A stretch of DNA of 64,000 nt. Source: TMED23 sp964566055 (GTDB lineage: Bacteria; Pseudomonadota; Alphaproteobacteria; Rhodospirillales; UBA2165). Below, one piece after another: positions 17,309 through 25,513 of the stretch. Below the pieces are notes generated by a model. The model was not told the DNA's origin. It did not search any database and was given only the letters and a program-made list of their open reading frames with translations. The position numbers and the translations under genes are program-made. Each line of letters opens with the position of its first letter. Position 1 is the first letter of the stretch. The DNA lies in the NCBI GenBank assembly GCA_964566055.1, contig CAZMHI010000022.1, forward strand, positions 1 to 64,000. The letters run 5' to 3'.

Positions 17309-18100
17309 ATGGCTGAAGGGTCCTTCAAGAGCGCCACCAATTCTGTTCGAAGAAAAATTCTGACCGCTATTACAAAATCCGGCAAAGGACATATCGGCGG
17401 CGCCCTCAGCTGCACGGACGTACTGTATTATTTATTTAGCGAGCAGATAGTTCATATATCACAGCCTGGTGAAAATACCGCCAGACCGTTGGTTATGAGC
17501 AAAGGTCATTCAACTACTGCCTTACTGGCGGTCATAGACGAATTGCAAAACACCAGCTCACTTGAGCCTTACAACACCAACGGATCTTTGCGTGGCAACA
17601 ATCCGTCTGAACTCGTTGAAGGGGTTGAGTTTCATACCGGTTCACTGGGACACGGACCGGGTCTTGGAGCCGGCGTAGCACTGGCGAAAAGGTTGAGTGG
17701 CGACGACAATGCCGTCTGCATTCTAATGAGTGACGGAGAATTAAACGAAGGCTCCGTATGGGAAGCTTTTCAGTTCATTTCCAAGCACCAGCTGAATGTT
17801 TCGATATTGATCGATAACAACAATCAAATTTGTGAAGACTTTCTTGAGGATGTGTCTCCGCAGATGGATTTTAAAAGTATATTTGAGGGTCTTGGCTACG
17901 AATATTGTGAACTGGATGGCCATTCCCCAAGCGACCTGCAAAACCTCCGGCCCTGGATTTTAGAGCGTCAGGCCCCGCGAGTTTGCTGCTTAAAAACGGT
18001 AAAGGGAAAAGGGGTTAGTTTTATGGAAAGCGTTCTCAAATGGCACCACAGCATTCCAGACGACGCCTTGTTCAAACAAGCAATGGAAGAACTGAAATAA
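17309..18100 (+). CDS. Transketolase-like N-terminal (PP-domain) subunit
   Basis: This 263-residue protein corresponds to the N-terminal third of transketolase. It contains the early substrate/ThDP residues in SGKGHIGGALSCTDVLYYLF (about 26-45), KGHSTTALLA, and the ThDP/metal motif SDGELNEGSVWEA...NNN (about 142-172). It needs the separate Pyr-domain partner encoded immediately downstream (one-base gap). Split transketolases occur in archaea, some bacteria and sugar clusters, and move a two-carbon ketol unit. With a methyltransferase upstream and sugar SDRs opposite, it may build a modified or branched sugar rather than serve the pentose phosphate pathway. The Ser-Asp-Gly form of the usual GDG motif is common in transketolase paralogues. 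Confidence 0.88.
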   Translation: MAEGSFKSATNSVRRKILTAITKSGKGHIGGALSCTDVLYYLFSEQIVHISQPGENTARPLVMSKGHSTTALLAVIDELQNTSSLEPYNTNGSLRGNNPSELVEGVEFHTGSLGHGPGLGAGVALAKRLSGDDNAVCILMSDGELNEGSVWEAFQFISKHQLNVSILIDNNNQICEDFLEDVSPQMDFKSIFEGLGYEYCELDGHSPSDLQNLRPWILERQAPRVCCLKTVKGKGVSFMESVLKWHHSIPDDALFKQAMEELK

Positions 18101-18101
18101 T

Positions 18102-18959
18102 ATGAACGATTTAAGGGATGCCTTTTTTGAAGCATTCATTGAGCTTTCCGTCTCAAATGAAAAGATTGTCCTGCTGAGCGTTGATATGGGTTCGCAGATC
18201 ATCCAGAGCAAAGGTCATTTGCTGGGTGAACGCTACATTAATGTTGGTGTCAGTGAGCAAAATGCCGTTACCTTGGCTGCCGGACTCGCCTCACAAGGCT
18301 TTATTCCGTTTGTTTACGGCATCAGCTCTTTTTTGATAAACCGGCCTCGGGCCCAAATTCGTCATGACGCCATCATCGCCAACAACAATATTAATCTTAT
18401 CGGGTCCGGGCCGGGATTGGCTTATGATTTAGACGGCCCCAGTCACCACTGCCTTGACGATATACAATTGATGCGCAGTTTGCCCGGCATAAAAATCTTC
18501 TCTCCGTTTGACGCCGCGACCGCCGCATTAGCAGCTCAGGATAGTGCCAAATCTAATTGCACGACTTATTGCAGACTTGATAAAGGTTCCTATCCGCCAC
18601 GATCCGAATCGTTAAATAATTTAGGGGATTTGTATATTAATCCTGGTGATCCTGAGAACTGGATAATTTCATCAGGTGTGGTTGCTCATAAAATAGACGA
18701 GGAAGACGGGCGCTCCGAAATGATCGTCTTTGCGGTGAAGGAAACAACTGGCAGTCAAATTGCCGATGAAATTCCAGAAAATGCGACCATCTCTATAAAC
18801 GAGGAAGCTCATACTTCAGGCGGCATTCTCTCTCTGATCGCTGAAGCCAATTTGCTACATAATAAAAACTGGACATTTATTGGACCGAAATTTGAAAATA
18901 AATTTGTTCAAGAGAAATGGCCAAGAGACAAATTATTTGAGCTCTATCGCGAAAATTAG
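18102..18959 (+). CDS. Transketolase-like C-terminal (Pyr and C-domain) subunit
   Basis: This 285-residue protein completes the split transketolase. The activating glutamate is in YINVGVSEQNAVTLAAGLA (about residues 45-63). PFVYGISSFLINRPRAQIR follows, matching the DXS/transketolase Pyr domain, and the C-terminal domain starts near residue 175. It starts one base after the PP subunit stop, consistent with equal production of both chains. The C-domain is somewhat short. It converges on the first SDR gene with a 23-base gap and no visible terminator. Confidence 0.87.
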   Translation: MNDLRDAFFEAFIELSVSNEKIVLLSVDMGSQIIQSKGHLLGERYINVGVSEQNAVTLAAGLASQGFIPFVYGISSFLINRPRAQIRHDAIIANNNINLIGSGPGLAYDLDGPSHHCLDDIQLMRSLPGIKIFSPFDAATAALAAQDSAKSNCTTYCRLDKGSYPPRSESLNNLGDLYINPGDPENWIISSGVVAHKIDEEDGRSEMIVFAVKETTGSQIADEIPENATISINEEAHTSGGILSLIAEANLLHNKNWTFIGPKFENKFVQEKWPRDKLFELYREN

Positions 18960-18982
18960 ATCGCCTGTCTCTCCCTAATTAG

Positions 18983-19939
18983 TTACATTTGCTCCCGGTA
19001 CCACTCGATGGTACGGCTGAAGCCTTCGGCCAAACTGGTCGTGGTCTCGAAGCCCAGCTGTCCCCTGGCGCGTGAGCCATCCATCAATCGCACCGGTATG
19101 GTTGACGGTTTTTCAGGATCGAACCGGATATCGGCATCTTCAAATCCATCCACCTCCAAGGCGGTTTGCAAAATACCTTTGATAGATATGCCGGTGCCCG
19201 AGCAAATATTTAATTCATCATAAAAATCGCACTTCTCGACCGCCAACATCAAGCCATCCAAAAAATCGGATATATAGATCAAATCGCGGACATCTTCGCC
19301 AGTACCCCATACTTCCAGCGGATTATGCCGCTCCACCACCCGCCGTATCATTGCTGCCGTTACATGGGAAGTGGCAAAATCGAATTTATCATAAGGTCCG
19401 TAAATGTTAGATGGACGGATGACCAAAGTGGACATGGGTGAGCTAATTTTAGTGGCATAAGTGCGGCAAAGAATTTCGGCATAGCGTTTCATCCAGGCCA
19501 CCGGATAATAAACATCCACCGGATCCGCATCGAACATTTCCTCTTCCGCTACTGGGCGGTCTCCGGTCGGCGGGTAGGCGGCACCGCTGCTGATAAAGAC
19601 GAACTTTTTGACATCCACTTCATAGGCGGCTTCCAGAAGATGAGCGTTCATGACCACGTTTGGTGTCACATGTACTAAGGGTGTCGTCGCCATAACGGCC
19701 GCTCCTGAAGTATTGGCGGCACAATGAAAAACATAATCAACACCGTCGACAGCGTTCTGGCAGGCGTTGAGATCACGCAGATCGGCGTTTAGGGTTTCTA
19801 TATTTTCAGTCGATATTTGTAGGGGTTTCTGGTGTATGGTCGCCCTCACCTGGGCACCTTCTTCGAGCAGACGGAGTAGGAGGTTCGTGGCGATAAATCC
19901 AGCGCCACCGGTAACCAAAACTTTTGCACCTTTCAACAT
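18983..19939 (-). CDS. Extended-SDR sugar nucleotide epimerase/dehydratase-like protein lacking the catalytic Tyr
   Basis: This 318-residue protein has an extended-SDR NAD(P)-binding fold (VLVTGGAGFIA, residues 8-17) and FISSGAAYPP (115-124). Where family members have Y-x-x-x-K, the sequence reads VAWMK, with Lys151 kept and Val147 in place of Tyr. SNIYGP and a C-terminal sugar-binding part remain. It is the last gene of the long minus-strand operon. It could be a non-oxidoreductive epimerase, a structural partner, or use another base. The reading of the site was checked against the DNA (19490-19515). Confidence 0.78.
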   Translation of the reverse strand: MLKGAKVLVTGGAGFIATNLLLRLLEEGAQVRATIHQKPLQISTENIETLNADLRDLNACQNAVDGVDYVFHCAANTSGAAVMATTPLVHVTPNVVMNAHLLEAAYEVDVKKFVFISSGAAYPPTGDRPVAEEEMFDADPVDVYYPVAWMKRYAEILCRTYATKISSPMSTLVIRPSNIYGPYDKFDFATSHVTAAMIRRVVERHNPLEVWGTGEDVRDLIYISDFLDGLMLAVEKCDFYDELNICSGTGISIKGILQTALEVDGFEDADIRFDPEKPSTIPVRLMDGSRARGQLGFETTTSLAEGFSRTIEWYREQM

Positions 19940-19940
19940 A

Positions 19941-20933
19941 TTATTCTTCGTGGAAGTAATTTTTACGCCCGCTCCCTTCGCTTTGGTTTTCCAGATACCA
20001 TTGGTACGTGGCCTCTAACCCTTGGCGCAGGCTGGTCGACGGCTGGTAGCCAATCCATTCCCGCGCCCGCGATATGTCCATGACACGGCGGGGAAATCCC
20101 GCTGGCTTTGAGGTGTCAAATTCATGGTTAAAATTGATAAATTCATGTAGCGTTTCGACGAGCTCGCTGATCGCATAGCCTTTGCCGCTGCCCAAATTTA
20201 CGAAACTGCCGCGAGTGCCGTGATGAAGTGCTAAAATCGTTCCAGCCGCAACATCTGTTGAAAAAGCAAAATCACGAACCGCACTGCCATCGCCCCAAAT
20301 CAACACCGGGTCTTCGCCGCTAACGATGCGGTGGATTAAAGTCGGAATGACCATGGCGTTTTCCGGGTCAAAATTATCGCCCGGACCATAGACGTTACAG
20401 GGCCGCACAATGGCAAAATTTATCATACCATATTGCTGACGATAGGCATCAATCTGTAATTCAGCCATGCGCTTCGCCCAGCCGGGAAATTCATCCATCG
20501 GCAGGGAATCCCTGACATCGTCCCTTTCATTGAAATACTCGGCGGCGGCGTAGGCCCCAATTGAGCTGGTATAGACAGCTTTCTTGACGCCATTGATGCG
20601 GCAGGCTTCGAGAAGATTTGTGTTCATCATTAGTAGCGGCACTAGAAAACTCGCAGGTTGAGATCGTGTCACTTCGACCGAGCCTTTAATTCCAGCAATA
20701 TGAAAAACAAAATCAACGTTTTCTGTGAGATTCCGGCACACCGAAAAATCCGTCAAATCAGCAATTACCTGGTTGGCCCGTGGATCGGTTGCCATCTCAT
20801 CAAGCGATACGCTGGTGACGTTGGCGCCGAAATCACATAACAATGCCACGACCTGTCTGCCGATCATACCGGTGCCACCGGTAACGATAACTTTTGAGCC
20901 GGAGAATTCTGCCGCTATTGTGGGATCAATCAT
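19941..20933 (-). CDS. Extended-SDR sugar nucleotide epimerase/dehydratase-like protein lacking the catalytic Tyr
   Basis: This 330-residue paralogue of the next gene has VIVTGGTGMIG (residues 15-25) for NAD(P) and YTSSIGAYAA (121-130). The catalytic site reads PGWAK with Lys154; the usual Tyr of YGWAK is Pro150. The loop CNVYGPGDNFDPENAMVIP resembles GDP-fucose synthase, but the His used there for epimerisation is Met. It lies one base upstream of the downstream SDR gene and seven bases after the Nudix gene, so it belongs to the same operon. Function is presumed to be in NDP-sugar tailoring; no reaction can be assigned. Confidence 0.78.
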   Translation of the reverse strand: MIDPTIAAEFSGSKVIVTGGTGMIGRQVVALLCDFGANVTSVSLDEMATDPRANQVIADLTDFSVCRNLTENVDFVFHIAGIKGSVEVTRSQPASFLVPLLMMNTNLLEACRINGVKKAVYTSSIGAYAAAEYFNERDDVRDSLPMDEFPGWAKRMAELQIDAYRQQYGMINFAIVRPCNVYGPGDNFDPENAMVIPTLIHRIVSGEDPVLIWGDGSAVRDFAFSTDVAAGTILALHHGTRGSFVNLGSGKGYAISELVETLHEFINFNHEFDTSKPAGFPRRVMDISRAREWIGYQPSTSLRQGLEATYQWYLENQSEGSGRKNYFHEE

Positions 20934-20940
20934 GTACTCA

Positions 20941-21474
20941 CTAAGCCACGTTTAGACGATCACCAAGCTTTTGGCGTGCCAGAGCAAGAATGCCGATATC
21001 TGACAACAAAACCGGTTCTCCCGAATTGGCCATCGCCAAATAATCTTCGATACTACATTCGACCAAATCGATAAATTCGCTCTCACTCGGTGTTGCAACT
21101 TTTTTTGAGTTCAACGCAGCAAAGCCGATAATTGAATATGAATGGCGATCTACACTGAGACCAAAGTTGCCAAGGGGAATTAGTTTTCCTGGCTCATAGC
21201 CGGTTTCTTCAAGTAATTCGCGCCGCATTGCCTGTTCTGGTTTTTCATTTTCTTCCATAAAACCGGCTGGGAATTCGATGGTTTTGCAGCCCCGCGCGGG
21301 ACGAAACTGCTTAACCAATACGATCTTTTCATCTTCGGTCAACAGCAGCGCGACCACGCCATCATTGCTGTCGATGCGATAAAAAGGTTGCGAACCGATC
21401 CCCCAAGCCGGTTCAGAAGACACTTCGGTGATGCTGAACCAATCGGTGTGAAAAACGGTTTTATCTTCGCTCAT
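20941..21474 (-). CDS. Nudix hydrolase (ADP-ribose pyrophosphatase-like)
   Basis: This 177-residue protein has a complete Nudix box: Gly71, Glu77, then REL-L-EETGY at residues 85-93, matching G-x5-E-x7-REU-x-EE-x-GU. The surroundings VKQFRPA...TIEFPAGFMEE match ADP-ribose or nucleotide-sugar pyrophosphatases, which cleave the NDP-sugar bond to NMP and sugar-phosphate. Inside a sugar-nucleotide operon it could clear side products or release a sugar phosphate. Its start codon touches the end of the GDP-mannose-dehydratase-like gene (stop and start share one base at 21474). Confidence 0.87.
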   Translation of the reverse strand: MSEDKTVFHTDWFSITEVSSEPAWGIGSQPFYRIDSNDGVVALLLTEDEKIVLVKQFRPARGCKTIEFPAGFMEENEKPEQAMRRELLEETGYEPGKLIPLGNFGLSVDRHSYSIIGFAALNSKKVATPSESEFIDLVECSIEDYLAMANSGEPVLLSDIGILALARQKLGDRLNVA

Positions 21475-22442
21475 TAAGCTCTCTGTTGTAAACGTTGACG
21501 ATGATAGTTCAGCAAATCTTCGAGCGTTTGTTCAAGCGGGTATTCGGGCTGCCATCCGGACTGCTCGCGAAATTTTGTATTCTCGGGAATCTGCAATGTT
21601 ACATCCGCCGGACGTAACAGTTCAGGATCGACCGCATGTTCTATTGGCACCTTGGCATACGATTTTAGGATGTCGAGCATCTCACCAATCGTCAGTGTCC
21701 GATTGCCGCCAATATTGTAAACTTCACCCGGTGTACAATGTTCTAATAACGCCCAATAAGCGCGGACTGCATCACGGACATCAGCATAAGTGCGGATACT
21801 TTCCAGATTACCTACCTTAATCGGATTTTCGACAAGTCCGAGCTCGACTTCGGCAATTTGTTTGGCAAAGGCACTTTCGGCGAAGAAATCTCCCCGCCTG
21901 GGGCCGGAATGGGTAAACATCCGCGTCCGGATAATCTTCATGCCATAGGAAATGTGGTACTGTTTACCCAACATATCCTGTCCGACTTTAGAAACCGCAT
22001 AGGGGCTGGCAGGATTTAGCGGCGTATTTTCCGTTATCGGAATCATGCTTTCATCAACTTGGCCGTAGACTTCAGCTGAACTGCATATATGGATCATTGG
22101 ATCGATACCGACATTCCGAATGGCATCGAGCAAATTTACTGTGCCAATAACATTTACCGTAAAGGTATCGCCGGGACTCTCGTAACTGATTGGCACAAAA
22201 CTTTGCGCTGCAAGATGAAAAATGCGATCAGGTCGAATATGGTCAATGACTTCAATCATTGAGGAGAGGTCTCTAAGCTCACCCTGAACCAGTTCTATAT
22301 TGTCAATTCTTCCGCGAATGTTATCTAATGGGCTGCGCCAGCGAACCAATCCATAGACATCAACATTCGGATGGGTATCAATGACGTAATCGGCCATGTG
22401 GCTGCCCACCATGCCGGTAATACCAGTAATTAGAAGTTTCAT
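21474..22442 (-). CDS. GDP-mannose 4,6-dehydratase-like SDR
   Basis: This 322-residue extended SDR has the GITGMVGSH cofactor loop (residues 7-15), the active-site Ser/Glu in CSSAEVYG (120-127), and an intact Tyr148-x3-Lys152 (PYAVSK). GLVRWRSPLDN near residues 31-41 resembles the GDP-mannose dehydratase cofactor region, and the His in 'THSGPRRGD' fits. It is the only one of four SDRs here with the normal catalytic Tyr, so it probably makes the 4-keto-6-deoxy intermediate, and the others would act on that or a later product. The gene is preceded by the E1 beta gene with a 16-base gap. Confidence 0.85.
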   Translation of the reverse strand: MKLLITGITGMVGSHMADYVIDTHPNVDVYGLVRWRSPLDNIRGRIDNIELVQGELRDLSSMIEVIDHIRPDRIFHLAAQSFVPISYESPGDTFTVNVIGTVNLLDAIRNVGIDPMIHICSSAEVYGQVDESMIPITENTPLNPASPYAVSKVGQDMLGKQYHISYGMKIIRTRMFTHSGPRRGDFFAESAFAKQIAEVELGLVENPIKVGNLESIRTYADVRDAVRAYWALLEHCTPGEVYNIGGNRTLTIGEMLDILKSYAKVPIEHAVDPELLRPADVTLQIPENTKFREQSGWQPEYPLEQTLEDLLNYHRQRLQQRA

Positions 22443-22458
22443 TTAATTCTGCTTTTTT

Positions 22459-23526
22459 CTAAAAAGGTCCACGGAAATGTTTATAAGTGTCGGTCATCGG
22501 TTTTTTCTCCGGCAGATCAATGCCATGGAGCTCTGCGCCGGTAACAGTTTTACAAATTGCGTCACAAAGGTCATGTAAATCCGGATAATATAAATCCTCT
22601 AATGTTTTGGCGGTCGGGCACGGTGCTGGCGCCATCCCCAGAGTAACAACCGGCGCCTGTAAAGCCGAGGGCGCCGTTTCACATACGAGCCGGCAAATTT
22701 CTGCTGCCACACCATAAGCTTGCCAGCTGGTATCGGCAATGAGCAATCTGCCAGTTCTGAGAACACTATCAATAATCATTTCAGAATCCGGGCTGGTCGC
22801 GCAATTTAGATCGATCACATCACATTTGATGCCGGCTGTAGCCAGATGATCGGCTGCCCGTTCGGCTTCCAGAACCATTATGGATGTCGCCACCACGGTG
22901 ATATCATCTCCTCGCCGCAAATGTCGTGAGCCAAGAGGATTTTCGGCTTTCGAAATTTGCTCCCGGTCGACCTTAAAATCCAGCTCATACAGCAGCCGGT
23001 GTTCGAAGCTGATAACCGGGCCAGCGAATTCGTTGGTAGCATATGGATAGGCACCCAAAATAGCAGATGAATCCGAGGGCATAATAACCGTCAATCCGGG
23101 AATATGGGCAAACAGAGATTGCAAGCTTTGGGTATGCTGGGCACCCTGGCCCCAACTTCGCCCAACAACCGCCCTGATGAGCATTGGCACTTTAAACAGA
23201 CCGCCAAACATATAACGATATTTAGCCACCAAATTAATAATCTGATTGGTGGCCAGCAGCATAAAATCGGCGCGAATATGGGTCATGATCGGATACATAC
23301 CGTTCAAAGCTGCGCCGACAGAAATGCCGGTAACGGCTTCTTCGGCGAGCGGCGTATCCAAAACGCGTCCGCCGCCATACTTTTCAGCCAGTCCGAGGGT
23401 CGTGCCGAATATACCTTTATGGTCATCGACGCCTTGGCCAATGATGAAGGCATCATCATTGCCGGCCATGGCGCCATCCATGCACTCAAACAAAGCTTCC
23501 CGGTATTTAACAATTTCTGTAGTCAT
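22459..23526 (-). CDS. Pyruvate/2-oxoacid dehydrogenase E1 beta-like subunit
   Basis: This 355-residue protein matches the E1 beta (transketolase Pyr plus C-domain) subunit of 2-oxoacid dehydrogenases. The activating Glu is in DTPLAEEAVTGISVGAALNGMYPI, followed by FGGLFKVPMLIRAVVGRSWGQGAQHTQ. The ATG at 23526 overlaps the upstream E1 alpha gene region by a few bases, so I prefer it to an earlier in-frame TTG/GTG-type start at 23568. No E2 or E3 gene is nearby. The pair may act as a stand-alone ThDP enzyme that moves an acyl or ketol group to a sugar, as the AviB1/AviB2 pair is thought to do in avilamycin assembly. Confidence 0.87.
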   Translation of the reverse strand: MTTEIVKYREALFECMDGAMAGNDDAFIIGQGVDDHKGIFGTTLGLAEKYGGGRVLDTPLAEEAVTGISVGAALNGMYPIMTHIRADFMLLATNQIINLVAKYRYMFGGLFKVPMLIRAVVGRSWGQGAQHTQSLQSLFAHIPGLTVIMPSDSSAILGAYPYATNEFAGPVISFEHRLLYELDFKVDREQISKAENPLGSRHLRRGDDITVVATSIMVLEAERAADHLATAGIKCDVIDLNCATSPDSEMIIDSVLRTGRLLIADTSWQAYGVAAEICRLVCETAPSALQAPVVTLGMAPAPCPTAKTLEDLYYPDLHDLCDAICKTVTGAELHGIDLPEKKPMTDTYKHFRGPF

Positions 23527-23528
23527 TA

Positions 23529-24458
23529 CTAAACAACATCCGTCAATAAAATGGCTTGCCCCGGCCATTCGCTTTTTTCAGCAAAGTCGACTGCCGCATC
23601 GATTGCTTGGCTGATTTCAGCTTCCAACAATGCTACGGTTTCGGTATCGCGAATAAGCGGATCATTAATACTCCATTTCTCAAATTCCTCCCGGCTGCGA
23701 TAACCGGCTTCAAAATCATCGCCCGGCCCTACATGTTCTCGGGCCCGCATGGTTTTAATCTCAAGATATTGAGGCCCGCCGCCACCCCGGACCTTCGCCG
23801 TCAGCTCAGACATTGCTTCATATATCTTCATAAAATCCAAGCCGTCTTCAAGGCGCTGGGTCGGAATCTTATAGGTGTCCAATAATTCCAGCCGATTAAA
23901 CTTCTGCCGTGACTCAATTGGCGAATGTGCAGCGAACCCGTTATCTTCACAAACCAGGATTAACGGCAAGTTGTGGAGTGAGGCAAAGTTGAGACTTTCA
24001 TGGGCAACACCTTCTTCAAGCGCGCCATCACCAAAAAACGCCACATTGACCTGATCGCTTTGCCGGTGTTTGGCGGCAAAAGCTGCACCGACCGCATGAG
24101 GGATTGAACTGGCGACCACTGCGGAGGAACCCATCATACCAACCTCCGGTGCGGCCAGATGCATTGAGCCGGCTTTGCCTTCGGAAACACCGGTAACTTT
24201 ACCGTAAAGTTCCGCGAACATGAGGGCCAGATCGCCTCCCTTGGCAATATAAACGGCGTGGCTCCGATAAGTGCCAAAAACCCAATCTTCTTGGCGCAAG
24301 GCGTGGCAGACACCAACCGCGACGGCCTCCTGGCCAATAGACAAATGAACAGGGCTTTGAATTTTATCGAAAGGATAGAGCTCAATTATGCGTTCTTCGA
24401 CCCGGCGAATAGTTAAAGCGTCATGAAAAAGGCGAGTATACAGATCCTGCGAGGGCAT
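23529..24458 (-). CDS. Pyruvate/2-oxoacid dehydrogenase E1 alpha-like subunit
   Basis: This 309-residue E1 alpha-like protein binds ThDP through FFGDGALEEGVAHESLNFASLHNLPLI with the Asn of CEDNGFA closing the GDG-x(~27)-N motif (about residues 140-170). GTYRSHAVYIAKG and LYGKVTGVSEGKAGSMHL are typical E1 alpha segments. The phosphorylation/lipoyl contact regions are short. Its ATG shares a TAATG overlap with the stop of the fucose-synthase-like gene, and the E1 beta gene starts three bases before its end, so the genes are coupled. Absence of E2/E3 suggests a sugar-tailoring use rather than central metabolism. Confidence 0.88.
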   Translation of the reverse strand: MPSQDLYTRLFHDALTIRRVEERIIELYPFDKIQSPVHLSIGQEAVAVGVCHALRQEDWVFGTYRSHAVYIAKGGDLALMFAELYGKVTGVSEGKAGSMHLAAPEVGMMGSSAVVASSIPHAVGAAFAAKHRQSDQVNVAFFGDGALEEGVAHESLNFASLHNLPLILVCEDNGFAAHSPIESRQKFNRLELLDTYKIPTQRLEDGLDFMKIYEAMSELTAKVRGGGGPQYLEIKTMRAREHVGPGDDFEAGYRSREEFEKWSINDPLIRDTETVALLEAEISQAIDAAVDFAEKSEWPGQAILLTDVV

Positions 24459-25432
24459 TAATGTACTTTCCCTGTGTCAGCTGAATTATTGAGAAACCAC
24501 TTATAGGTTTTTTGCAAACCTTCTTCGATTGTCATATTTGCTGTCCAGCCAATTTTCTCCATCCGCGTTCGATCCAAAAGTTTCCGTGGCGCGCCATCCG
24601 GTTTGGATCGATCAAATTTCAACTGTCCGTCAAAACCGACAACTTTGCAAATGGCTTCGGCCAGCCCCCGAACCGATAATTCCTGGCCCGATCCGATGTT
24701 GATGGGAATGGCATCGGAGTAGTTCTTCAACAAAAAAACGACCGCATCAGCCAGATCGTCAACATACATAAATTCCCGCTTCACTTTGCCGGAACCCCAC
24801 ACTTCAAGCGCCTTAGCATTTTCTACTTTAGCTTTATGAGCTTTGCCCAAAAGAGCAGGGATAACGTGACTGGTTTCGGGATCGTAGTCGTCACCCGGAC
24901 CGTACAGATTGTTCGGTTGGGCGGCAATAAAGTCACTACCGTATTGTTCCCGGTAGGCTTGGCATAGTTTAATGGCAGCGATTTTAGCCACAGCATGCCA
25001 CTCATTGGTGGGTTCCAGAGGGCCGGTCAAAAGTGCCTCTTCGACCATCGGCTGCGCAGATTCTCTGGGATAAATGCAAGCCGAGCCGATAAATAATAGT
25101 TTCTCAACATTATGGAGGTGAGCCGCCTGAATGATGTTGCTGGCGATCATTAAATTGTTGTAGAGGAAATCAACCGGGTAATTAATGTTGGACATAATGC
25201 CGCCGACAGTCGCTGCAGCAACAACAATCGCTTGAGGTTTGGCATCGCCGACCCACTGCCCAACGTCAAATTGATTCCTAAGGTCCAAATCTGACCGTGC
25301 GATAGTTTGGACTTCACACCTTTCAGGTGACAGCCGACGCACAACTGCAGAACCAACCATACCGTTGTGGCCAGCAACCCACACACGTTTGCCCAGCAAC
25401 GAATAAAGAGGAGATTTATTCGAATCGTTCAT
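24458..25432 (-). CDS. GDP-L-fucose-synthase-like SDR with His in place of the catalytic Tyr
   Basis: This 324-residue protein is close in pattern to GDP-L-fucose synthase (Fcl/GMER): VAGHNGMVGSA (residues 19-29), FIGSACIYP with Cys119, and NNLYGPGDDYDPETSHVIPAL with His189. Cys119 and His189 match the E. coli epimerisation pair Cys109/His179. The reductase site, normally Y-A-I-A-K, is H-A-V-A-K: His146 replaces Tyr and Lys150 is kept. It may epimerise without reducing, or reduce poorly. ATG 25432 is chosen; an in-frame GTG at 25477 would add 15 residues unlike the family N-terminus. The DNA at the site was rechecked. Confidence 0.83.
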   Translation of the reverse strand: MNDSNKSPLYSLLGKRVWVAGHNGMVGSAVVRRLSPERCEVQTIARSDLDLRNQFDVGQWVGDAKPQAIVVAAATVGGIMSNINYPVDFLYNNLMIASNIIQAAHLHNVEKLLFIGSACIYPRESAQPMVEEALLTGPLEPTNEWHAVAKIAAIKLCQAYREQYGSDFIAAQPNNLYGPGDDYDPETSHVIPALLGKAHKAKVENAKALEVWGSGKVKREFMYVDDLADAVVFLLKNYSDAIPINIGSGQELSVRGLAEAICKVVGFDGQLKFDRSKPDGAPRKLLDRTRMEKIGWTANMTIEEGLQKTYKWFLNNSADTGKVH

Positions 25433-25513
25433 TACCGTGACTATAAAGTAAAATTGAAAACAAAAGTTTAATTTCACGCTGCTACAGCGATGTTCGAAAT
25501 TTAAAAAATCTGC

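Noticed and set aside
18983..22442. dTDP-rhamnose or CMP-sialic acid pathway
   Set aside because: No rmlA/rmlC, neuB or CMP-synthetase genes are present, and the SDR active sites are atypical.
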